DNA of 64,000 nucleotides, from NCBI GenBank assembly GCA_022818135.1, contig JAFMSR010000007.1:3103424-3167423 (forward strand), read 5' to 3'. The notes below the pieces were generated by a model. It made no database searches, was not told the DNA's origin, and saw nothing but the letters and a program-made list of their open reading frames with translations. The stretch comes from Saxidomus purpurata (Eukaryota > Mollusca > Bivalvia > Venerida > Veneridae). Positions 57,201-64,000 of this stretch are shown here, piece after piece; positions within the stretch are counted from its first letter, which is position 1, and each line of letters begins with the position of its first letter. The position numbers were made by a program, and so were the translations under genes.

Positions 57201-60200
57201 GGACTGCAATTTAAAATCACTTTAATTGAATTAAAATCTGTATATCCCAAAATAATTTAAGCTTAAGCATCCTTTATAGTTTGCCAACTAATGTGAGTAT
57301 AGAGAATAGTTTATTTGTGATCTGTAGACCACTGGCCCATACACAAATAACAAATCTACTATGTGCTCGTCAGTATTGTTATGGGCTATTTTGTCATTCA
57401 AGCTCATTCTTAGTTCATATAGATGCTTTTATATGCTTAGGTACAAATAGATTATCTGGACCACAGGAGATGTCCCACTGTACAAAGTTGATAGATGAAC
57501 ATCATCAATGGTGTGAAACTGCTAGTGATGTAAGTGTTGAACTTGCTTAGATAGTGTCTACATTATAAAATGTCCTGCAACATGTGAGAATTCTTTTTAT
57601 GTTAAATTTTCTGTTCCTTTTTCTTCCCTTAAGTATGATAGTTTATACAATCCTACCTGCTCTGGAATATATGGAGTGACTGCTTTGTATATTGGCTCAC
57701 TCTAAAAGTAGTATAAGTAAAACAAACAAGAGGCTTGTACAGTAACAATGGTAACATGAATTTATCTGTAAAAGATGAAAAAAGAAGAAAATTAATCTAT
57801 TTTTGCTCATGCGTTTCAAAGTACATTGTGTTAATGTTACTTCTGTATTTATAGAAAGAAAAGCTAAGAAATGATTTTTCTGTCTGTGTCATGTGAGTTC
57901 AAAGTGTTATATGTTATTTCTGTACTTGTAGTCATTGCTAGAGCAAGCAGATTTTCTAGTGGTTGGTGTGATAGGACTACAGGGTACAGGAAAATCCACC
58001 GTCCTCTCACTGCTAGCTGGCAATACAGAAAAAGATATACACAGGTAGTAGATTAAAATATTGCATTTAAAAGGACTGCAGGATACTGAAATACTTACCA
58101 GACTCAATGTTGCCTAACAACACAGATATAAGTGTGCATAGGCCATGCATGAGTATGTTATATGGTGAATGATAAAAAAATACTGAAATGTTGCTACTAG
58201 ATTTCATATGGAAATAGTGGCATGAATGTATAAATGCAGTTTGTTAGCAGTGAATGTGTTTTACTACCAAGCAACCCCCAGGTGGGGTTGGGCATGTTAG
58301 TAATGTACCTATGCAAAGCCAATTCTGTGTATTATGTGTTGTGAAATGATACCATAGTTATTGGACTTTATTTTATTTGTATTTTTTCAGAGGCTATGTT
58401 TTTCCGCCACAGTCTAGAGCAGTAAGAGAGGAGTGTGGTCACATGACCAATGGTATTGATATTTATGTGACATCACAGAGAGTTATCTTCCTTGACTGTC
58501 AGGTAAGCCACGTCTATGTTATGTGCCAGTCAGTATTTGTTCAAGAAGCAGTCTTACAATGGACGTCTGATATATTTCGTGTAATTTTAACATAAATGGT
58601 TAAATATCTGGAATGTTTTCACTCATGTGTACAGCTTTTTGCAGTTTTCTCTATTGATCATTTTGATGAGCTCGGTAGCAGTTAACACAGTCCCATTTAA
58701 CAGTTTGAAAAAAAACAACATATATGTATAGAGTATATGTTTGACGTAAAACTTCTACACATGTATGTTGTAGAGAGTCTGTGTGAAGGTTTCCTGTACT
58801 ACACATCATGACATGTACGTAAATTAAGGCAGTACTTGAGATCAACTGAAACAAAGATGTGATACCAAATGTCCTGTGAATAGCATTTTTGTCAGACATA
58901 TTGTATACCATTGATATGAAAGGTTTTGTTTGTCAGTATGACCTTAGTACCCTGTACACACAAGACCATAGGACATACTAAGAGGATGTTGGATGGATAA
59001 TGTAGTCATACATAACAGGTTAATGGAGCACTCCCTACATATAGCCAATTGTGTTGTCGAAACACAAAAAATTTGTTCAATGAACGTAAAATGATGAATA
59101 AATCCAATTTTGAAGAACAACATTTATCGAAAAATGCTTCATTTTAGCACAAATAATCAACATAGAGGCCTTTTGTAATAAATCACTATCCACCCATTAA
59201 TTGTACAACAACAACTTTACATAGAGTATTGAATGGTTTACGGTACTGCATTTTATTTTAAGTTTTAAAAAGCTGATTTTACCGATTATGACTGGAATGT
59301 ATAGCTTAAACTGTTATGTTAAGTAATAATACTTGTAAATATTCTTTTATTTATACTTTTGAAGTTATTTAGTTCGACACCACTTATAGGGAGTGTCTCT
59401 TTAACGTGAAATTATCCTTATCCTGTGGTTGATTACAGCCGTTGTTAAGTGCCTCGGTGTTGGATCAGCTGATTCATAATGAGAAGAAGATTCCACCTGA
59501 ATTCTCTACAACCGAAAACTTTGCAGAAATTCAGGTACGTTCTTGCTTTTAAGCTGTGAAAGCTGCATGGAAATCAAGGTATTTCAAGCCTTGCTTTTAA
59601 CATCAGAAAATTTTACAGAAATCCAGGTACATGTACTAAATTTGTGCTTTTAATAGCTGAACCCTCTGTAAAATGTAGGAAAGTTCTTGCCTTTAAATGC
59701 TGAAAACTTTGCAGAAATTCAGTTTAATTCTGGCTTTTAACATCTGAAAACATTGTGGAATCCAGGTAAATTGTTGCATTTAGCATCTGAAACCTTTGCA
59801 GAAATACTTTTAACAACTGAAAATATAGTGAAATTCTTGCTTTTAACAGTTGACTTTTCAGAATTTTCAGTAAATTCTTGCTTTTTATAGATGAAAATTT
59901 TGCAGGAGTCAGGATGAATCCTTTATATCAACAGACAAACTCCAAGTAAATTTTAACTTTCTGACTATTGATTGGATTGTACAAACTAATTTTACTCGCT
60001 ATTTCCAGAGCTTACAGCAAGTGACGTTCTTAATGACAGTGTGTAACGTAGTGTTGGTGGTGCAAGACTGGTTCACAGACATGTCCGTCCTTCACTTTCT
60101 CCAGACAGCAGAAATGCTGAAACCCTCCACACCTTCATCATCCGGACATGACAGCAGCTCAGCGCCGGACGATCACCCAGAATACTACCCACATATAGGT

Positions 60201-63200
60201 AGGTATTTCTAGAGATGAGCATTGCTGTTAGGGAGTTGAAGGTTTGCCTGTATTCATTATCAAGATGAAGTATCTCCATATTTGCAGACTGAAAATGACA
60301 GTTTTTTAGCCGACTATCGAAAAAAAAAAAAAAACCCCCCCCCCCCCCCCCGCCGCCGCGCCCCTGGGTTAGTTTTTTTTTTTAAAAACTGGCTTTACTA
60401 TCAAAGGTGTTACTAAACTAAACAATTTTTACCATGTCGGTACTGAGGAGTATAACTCTGTTTTGTTTTGACTTTTGCCCCTTTTTTGAATTTGGAGAGT
60501 AAATTTTGAGTACTATCATGGATTAGCTTGTTTGTCTACCATCATCTTCACCTGGGAAACAATCCCCATAACTGGTGACCTAAGTTGTTTATGTTATAAT
60601 AAACTCAATAGTTTGAGCTTTCACTAACATCTACACCTGAGGAAAAAATCCCCAAAACTCTTTTTTTGATTTTTGACAGATAGTTCCCCTTTTTAACTTT
60701 TTTTTTATTTTTTACATTCACAATTTGAATACGATCAAAGGTATTACTTGAACCAAAGTAAATATTTACACCTGAGAAACACCATACTTTTTGTTTCCCT
60801 TTTACGAAGTTTTGGTATTTTTTTTTTATTGGAGAACCCCCCCCCCTTTCTCCTTTTGTGAATTTAAAAGATTGTCCCTTAAATAGTTCTGTTAAAAACT
60901 CGAATTCTGTCAACATCACATCATGTTTTGATTTTTACATCATGCTTTTAAAGTATAAATAATTATGCAATGAAGCGGTCATGCTTTTTTAATTCTATAC
61001 TATCAATTTTGAAAAGTTACAAAATTATTCATGATCAAATTCAGGTCATGTTTTCTTCCATCCCAGTGGCGCAGAATCCAGAGTAGGCCTTGAATGCAAT
61101 GTACATTTACAAGGTCTTTGAACAAGTTCATATTTTGACCTTAATTTTATACCAAAACCCCAAGTGTGTCCATCAAGGTGTTATAGAGTTATGCTTCTTT
61201 GAATCAAACACTTCTTTTGTGTAAATTTTATGTAGTTTGTGGAGTTTTAAAAAGAATTACAATTAATATTGGCACAAACAATCATCATGAATAGTAGATG
61301 TGCAATACACAATTTTTGTGTGTATATCCAGAGAGGTCTTATAGAGTTATGCCGCTTTGACCTTAGACAATTCTATTGGTTAAATTTAATGTACCATACC
61401 TAGTTTTTGGAGAGGGTGAGCTTTTCTGATCGATGATTGTCTGTCGTCCGTCAACATTTTGATTCAAATGACATCTCCTCTGAAACCTCTAGGCCAATGT
61501 TGATAAAACTATGCAGAAATGTTCCTTGCATGAAGCTTTACCAAAATTGTTCAAAGAATTCCATTCAATGCAGAACTCTGGTTGCTATGGCAACAAATAG
61601 GAAAAACTTTAAAAATCTTCTTCTCTGAAACCACAAGGCCTAGAGCTTAGATATTTGGCATGTAGCATTGTCTAGTGGACCTCTACCAAGATTGTTCAAA
61701 TTATGAGCCCCGGGTCAAAATTGACCCCGCGGGGGTGGTCACTTAGTTTTTGCATAGGAATATAATAGGAAAAACTTTAAAAATCTTCTTCTCTGAAACC
61801 ACAAGGCCTAGAGCTTAGATATTTGGCATGTAGCATTGGCTAGTGGACCTCTACCAAGATTGTTCAAATTATGACCACCGGGTCAAAATTGACCCCGCAC
61901 CGGGGGTCACTTAGTTTTACATAGGCTTATATAGGGAAAACTTTAAAAATCTTTTTCTCTGAAACCAGAAGGCCTAGAGCTTAGATATTTAGCATGTAGC
62001 ATTGCCTAGTAGACCTCTTCAAAGTTTGTTCAAATTATGCCCCTAGGGTCAAAATTGACCGTGCCCGAGGGGGGATCATTTGTTTTACAAAGGGGTATAT
62101 AGGAAAACTTATTTGGTATATAACATTATCTAGTGATCTTCCACCAGGCAAGTGGACTTGTACCAAGGTGAGCGATATAGGGCCATCTTGGCCCTCTTGT
62201 TCAGTTTTGAAACAATTTCAGTTGATATTGGTACACATTATTACCATAAATAGTAGATTTTCAAGACACAATTTTAGTGTGTATCTTTTAAGGTGTTGCT
62301 GAGTTATGCTCCTTCAAACTGAGACATAAATCTGTGACAAAACAACATTTTAGGGGTGTTTAATCATAACAGTGATAACTCTAGTTGGTTTTATGAATTC
62401 TTTTTATTCCTAGTGTTTGTGCAGAATAAAGCAGGACGGGAGGAATTCAGTGCAGAAAACTTTACAGCAATGCAGAAAACTTTGTCTACCATATTCCAGA
62501 CTTCAAAATTGAAGATGAAAGGTATCCCGAAATGTTAGGTTTATTTAACCTGCTAAATATTTAAAATAGACTTGTCTATTTGGACAGTACCATTAAATGT
62601 TGAAAATGATTTCCCAAAGAAAATTTACTAGTAACAGATAGTGTAGATCATGATCAAACTGCATGGATCACCAAGGCAGAATGACTCGGTGTTAGCAGGT
62701 TAATGCTCAAATCTTGAACCTTCGGGGCTTTCTGATATCATTAAGATTGTTGGAAAGCTAAGGAAACAGGCTACTAAATACAGTATTTTAAAGTTTCAAC
62801 TACTTTTATGGTAACTTGAATTGTAAAATATTTCTGTTTTATGATCAGGAAATTTGCAAGTAATCATTTGAGAGAAAATTGGTTACATCTAGCAGTGTCT
62901 GCATTATTTTATTAAAAAGGTTAAATATCTTAAATTGGACAATTGTATGTAATCTTCACACAAAATTTAATGTTCATTGTAGGAGATGTTACAATGACAA
63001 CTGGAAGACAGACATTTGGTTTGAACCCTGCATTCATCAAGTCTGATCTCAACTTGTTTGTTCTTCCTTATATGGATGGCAAAAAGGAGACTGAAGGTTC
63101 GTTAGTTTATCTCTACAAGAATATTTGTATACTCACTTAGGCTGATTGGCAGAACTTAAATGATAAAAGGGTTAAGACTGATAACTTCTAATTTAATGTT

Positions 63201-63980
63201 GCAAGTGTCTTTAAATGTAATTTAAGGGGTTGAATTGTCAGAGTGTGGGCAGTTTATGACCCAAGCTTGTTGGATTGACTTTAATGCAATGCTTAAACTA
63301 CCCAAAATGATTGATAAATAACCACATCATGTTACAAAATTTTGCACTTTTTAAGTGTTTTGCAATGCTTATTTAACAGCTGAGCATTCAACTGTTTTGA
63401 AATAATAATTGCGTAAAACCTGTTATTATAATATTAAACGCCGCATTCATGGCAAGTTAATAAAAAGAAAATTTTCCAATTTCAAGAAAACATTGTCATT
63501 ACTGTATAAGGGGCTTGTTTTGATAACGTGACTTTTCATGTGTTGTTTTGAACTTCTTATTGTAAATATCACCCTGTGATAATGGGGTGGGCGCATTCAT
63601 AATTCTGTTTTGAAATAGCTGAGTTTATTTTTTATTAATTAAAGCCTTTAAATTTTTTTTTTTATAAAAAAAAAAAAAAAAAAAAAAAACCCCCCGCAAA
63701 TATTTGCTGTTCTACCTGTTATTTTTAGCTCTTACAGAAAATAATCTTGATGCTGACAAATTGAATATATATTGATTTTACCAAAAAAATAAAATTTACT
63801 CAGAATTTGGAGTGCAGTCGCTTTAATAATAAATATTGTATTTGTAGATACTATATTGACGATGATGCCAGAATACAGAGGTTACCCTAGTTTTCAGACT
63901 CTGATTAACTCATTGAGGGGACAAGTGTTGGCCATGCCAAGAGAGGCCATTACACACACAACACTGACAGAGAAAAATTG
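39185..63980 (+). CDS. SMG9: SMG9, nonsense-mediated mRNA decay factor (partial, 11 exons)
   Basis: Exons: 39185-39268, 55057-55140, 56282-56483, 57441-57529, 57932-58044, 58391-58502, 59439-59534, 60009-60198, 62414-62521, 62983-63096, 63848-63980; all have AG/GT borders and matching phases, giving 441 residues plus two bases of a Trp codon. The last exon (roughly 25 residues by comparison with vertebrates) is outside the window. SMG9 pairs with SMG8 and holds the SMG1 kinase, which phosphorylates UPF1 in mRNA surveillance. Visible: an Arg/Gly-rich start, ERDYDGE and RPIILAKHP, VTVLKPREE, a P-loop GLQGTGKS (168-175), FLDCQ at the switch-II position, VVQDWFTDM, TAEMLKPSTPS, and PEYRGYPSFQ. 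The N-terminal low-complexity part is shorter than in vertebrates. Exon 1 is the least certain. Confidence 0.93.
41179..46050. mobile_element. 4.87-kb non-autonomous DNA transposon with 29-bp TIRs
   Basis: The first 29 bases (CGAGGGTTGCCCGCAAAACT then GTTGTAACT) are exactly inverted at 46022-46050, and ATTT flanks both sides (41175-41178, 46051-46054). Next to each end lie clusters of a related motif, TGCAARACTGTNGTAACT: at 41187, 41364-41400, 41431-41470, 41503 and 41574 on the left, and 45640-45725, 45762-45805 and 45836 on the right. Several occur as inverted pairs. The middle has no transposase frame. Subterminal motif clusters of this kind usually bind transposase. Superfamily unassigned; a 4-bp duplication is compatible with several. 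Confidence 0.88.
47954..49580 (+). mobile_element. Helentron-like (HINE) element with tandem core
   Basis: Begins TTTTTAGCTCGACTATTCGAA. The 15-bp GCTCGACTATTCGAA (47960-47974) is exactly inverted at 49541-49555. The 3' end is a 7-bp hairpin GCTGTCA/TGACAGC (49558-49573) followed by TCTTGTT. The core has about seven diverged tandem monomers of roughly 155-165 bp, each with 'cccctttttaacttagaa' and 'ttgacttgaaactcaaa' (repeat marks at 48166, 48403, 48568, 48724, 48888, 49050, 49173). Subterminal inverted repeats plus a terminal hairpin and tandem core are the signature of Helentron-derived elements such as the bivalve pearl family. No coding capacity. Confidence 0.8.
50360..51076. mobile_element. 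hAT-like non-autonomous element
   Basis: 717 bp from CAGTGTTATTTTGGGGGCC to CAGACTGAAAAAAAAACCCTG. The ends are imperfect inverted repeats of the CAG(T/G)GTT type, and ATTGT flanks both sides (50355-50359, 51077-51081). The left end holds the palindrome GGGCCGAAATTCGGCCC. A 5-bp rather than 8-bp duplication is unusual for hAT. Confidence 0.6.
52340..52734 (+). mobile_element. Helitron-like element fragment with 3' end
   Basis: Same tandem core as 9366-9800 ('gctataactttgccatttcttaagatttct', 'gtcaaggtcatatttgacagagttatg'). The 3' end is intact: AGGGCGACA, then the hairpin GTGTTC-TACT-GAACAC (52709-52724), then CCATCTAG (CTAG at 52729-52732) and TT. Hairpin plus CTRR is the classical Helitron 3' terminus. 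The 5' end is missing. Confidence 0.75.
53166..53310. mobile_element. 145-bp foldback element
   Basis: GAACAAGCTATTATAGCTC (53221-53239) pairs with 53256-53274 at 18 of 19 positions around a 16-base loop, and the outer part TTGTGAGTTTCTTTT (about 53171-53185) pairs with 53291-53310. It is non-coding and could form a strong hairpin in the SMG9 pre-mRNA. Confidence 0.7.
53347..53615 (+). repeat. Tandem ~145-bp repeat, two diverged copies
   Basis: The two copies (about 53347-53480 and 53492-53615) share 'ctatccgtatgctac', 'aacattacg.acacacag', 'atattcaaattc' and 'gtacgtttttaaac'. Confidence 0.7.
53636..53705 (-). repeat. tRNA-like sequence (SINE or tRNA pseudogene)
   Basis: The minus strand has TAGCGCAGTGCTAAG (A-box-like), then CCGC-TTATCAC-GCGG shaped like an anticodon arm, then GAGATTGAATCCCC in T-arm position with a degenerate B box. 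The acceptor ends do not pair, so it is unlikely to be a working tRNA. Confidence 0.35.
55057..55140 (+). CDS. SMG9: SMG9 exon 2
   Basis: 28 codons, phase 0 to 0: ERDYDGESNQPTSRPIILAK and on. The acceptor is TTTCAG and the donor CAG/GTATGT. RPIILAKHP matches the conserved 'PIILSKP' stretch of vertebrate SMG9. Confidence 0.85.
56165..56210 (+). mobile_element. Decayed Helentron-like 3' end in intron 2
   Basis: 'tcaggtaagcgatccagggccatcattaccct' is a diverged version of the terminal AGGTGAGCGATA...AGGGCCA hairpin at 62168-62195. Confidence 0.4.
56282..56483 (+). CDS. SMG9: SMG9 exon 3
   Basis: 202 nt, phase 0 to 1. A Ser/Thr-rich linker (STSRSSTSTSPAPSS), then KPVTVLKPREES, matching the 'KPIVLMKPREE' element of vertebrate SMG9. 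Donor G/GTAAAT. Confidence 0.88.
57441..57529 (+). CDS. SMG9: SMG9 exon 4
   Basis: 89 nt, phase 1 to 0. Contains KLIDEHHQWCETASD, the helix before the P-loop domain (KLVDDQMNWCDSA in vertebrates). Acceptor CTTAG, donor GAT/GTAAGT. Confidence 0.92.
57932..58044 (+). CDS. SMG9: SMG9 exon 5 (P-loop)
   Basis: 113 nt, phase 0 to 2. Encodes LEQADFLVVGVIGLQGTGKS then TVLSLLAGN: the first beta strand and an intact Walker A motif. Confidence 0.96.
58391..58502 (+). CDS. SMG9: SMG9 exon 6
   Basis: 112 nt, phase 2 to 0. Contains GYVFPPQSRAVREE and NGIDIYVTSQRVIFLDCQ; FLDCQ occupies the switch-II/Walker B position (FLDTQ in vertebrates). Confidence 0.95.
59030..59404. mobile_element. TTAA-flanked MITE in SMG9 intron 6
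   Basis: TTAA at both ends (59030-59033, 59401-59404), with inner inverted repeats GGAGCACTCCCTA and TAGGGAGTGTCTC. TTAA targets suggest piggyBac- or Kolobok-type mobilisation. A second, split copy lies inverted at 32037-33096. Confidence 0.7.
59439..59534 (+). CDS. SMG9: SMG9 exon 7
   Basis: 96 nt, phase 0 to 0: PLLSASVLDQLIHNEKKIPP then EFSTTENFAEIQ. The donor CAG/GTACGT is strong. The last 20 or so exon bases and the first 20 intron bases form the founding unit of the minisatellite that fills the next intron. Confidence 0.94.
59513..59935 (+). repeat. 44-bp minisatellite derived from the exon 7 donor site
   Basis: The unit GAAAACTTTGCAGAAATTCA plus GGTAAATTCTTGCTTTTAAC (and 'atct') recurs about nine to ten times with decay: near 59513 (the real exon end), 59562, 59605, 59659, 59703, 59747, 59790 (short), 59820, 59853 and 59894. 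Units at 59605 and 59747 keep CCAG/GTACAT and CCAG/GTAAAT, which look like usable splice donors. Confidence 0.8.
60009..60198 (+). CDS. SMG9: SMG9 exon 8
   Basis: 190 nt, phase 0 to 1. Contains FLMTVCNVVLVVQDWFTDMS, the core strand of the NTPase fold, and TAEMLKPSTPSSSG followed by a Ser/Asp-rich loop ending EYYPH, all conserved in vertebrates. Confidence 0.96.
60303..61170 (+). mobile_element. Eroded Helentron-like copy with homopolymer tracts
   Basis: Starts TTTTTTAGCCGACTATCGAA and follows the order of 47954-49540 ('gcggtcatgcttttttaattctata', 'cagaatccagagtaggccttgaatgcaatgtac'), but with many small deletions. An A15-C18 tract at about 60319-60352 and T and C runs near 60700-60850 are suspicious. 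The 3' hairpin is absent. Confidence 0.6.
61410..62201 (+). mobile_element. Helentron-like element with intact 3' hairpin
   Basis: About three tandem units of roughly 160 bp ('aaaaatcttcttctctgaaaccac', 'tagagcttagatattt', 'ggacctctaccaagattgttc', 'gggtcaaaattgacc'). It ends with AGGTGAGCGATAT, the hairpin AGGGCCA-TCT-TGGCCCT (62179-62195) and CTTGTT. The 5' end is not clear near 61415. Same family as 11917-12585, 30128-30270 and 30815-31315. Confidence 0.75.
62414..62521 (+). CDS. SMG9: SMG9 exon 9
   Basis: 108 nt, phase 1 to 1: VFVQNKAGREEFSAENF, matching 'VFLQNKARREDF' in vertebrates. Acceptor CCTAG, donor G/GTATCC. Confidence 0.94.
62983..63096 (+). CDS. SMG9: SMG9 exon 10
   Basis: 114 nt, phase 1 to 1: FIKSDLNLFVLPYMDGKKE, matching the 'SEVNLFLVPFMD' strand of vertebrate SMG9. 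Acceptor TTGTAG, donor G/GTTCGT. Confidence 0.93.
63660..63697. repeat. Homopolymer tract in SMG9 intron 10
   Basis: A T run, then about 25 A, then C6. It resembles the tract at 60319-60352 and may be partly a sequencing artefact. Confidence 0.5.
63848..63980 (+). CDS. SMG9: SMG9 exon 11 (last in window)
   Basis: 133 nt, entering in phase 1. Contains MMPEYRGYPSFQTLINSLRG and TLTEKN-W, matching 'LLPGYRGHPSFQ' and 'ILTEKNW'. It ends at TG/GTATGT, splitting the Trp codon; the terminal exon lies to the right of the window. Confidence 0.95.
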
Positions 63981-64000
63981 GTATGTGGTACTGTTTGCCT

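Overview
The window is animal nuclear DNA, most likely from a bivalve mollusc. It is AT-rich, its one large host gene is split by spliceosomal introns, and it carries Helentron-like elements with tandem-repeat cores whose wording (cores ending in 'atgcccctttttaacttag' or 'ttgttcaaattatgacc') I associate with clam and oyster genomes. The species cannot be read from the sequence.

Host genes. Two are supported. (1) An intronless gene on the minus strand (20864-22723) encodes a 619-residue class-B, adhesion-type seven-transmembrane receptor with a somatomedin-B-like cysteine module outside the cell. (2) SMG9, the P-loop subunit of the SMG1-SMG8-SMG9 complex of nonsense-mediated mRNA decay, lies on the plus strand. 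I place eleven exons from 39185 to 63980; all phases agree and the last exon lies beyond the right edge. Intron 1 is about 15.8 kb and is packed with transposons.

Mobile DNA, left to right. 1.1-7.3 kb: a decayed non-LTR retrotransposon (minus) split by an apparently intact Ty3/mdg4-type LTR element (2203-6958, identical LTRs, 5-bp target duplication). 10.8-11.8 kb: a 5'-truncated LINE. 12.8-20.0 kb: a young LTR element with two 1,703-bp LTRs, a tRNA-Leu primer site and only a Gag ORF; where pol should be it carries pairs of repeats that fold on paper into elaborate RNA structures. 24-35 kb: MITEs, a TTAA element, a foldback element, Helentron pieces and a tRNA-derived SINE. 35.6-38.9 kb: a decayed LINE reverse transcriptase and a 5'-truncated reverse transcriptase of another class (possibly Penelope-like). 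Inside SMG9 introns: a 4.87-kb non-autonomous DNA transposon with 29-bp inverted ends, Helentron-like elements, a hAT-like element, a TTAA element, and a minisatellite made from an exon-intron junction.

The two host genes have no evident functional link. The strongest lead for something undescribed is the gag-only LTR element at 12825-19963. Its leader holds eight copies of one hairpin, and its 3' half holds three kinds of paired RNA modules, including a 110-nt branched fold present twice and an identical 19-nt loop carried by two different stems.
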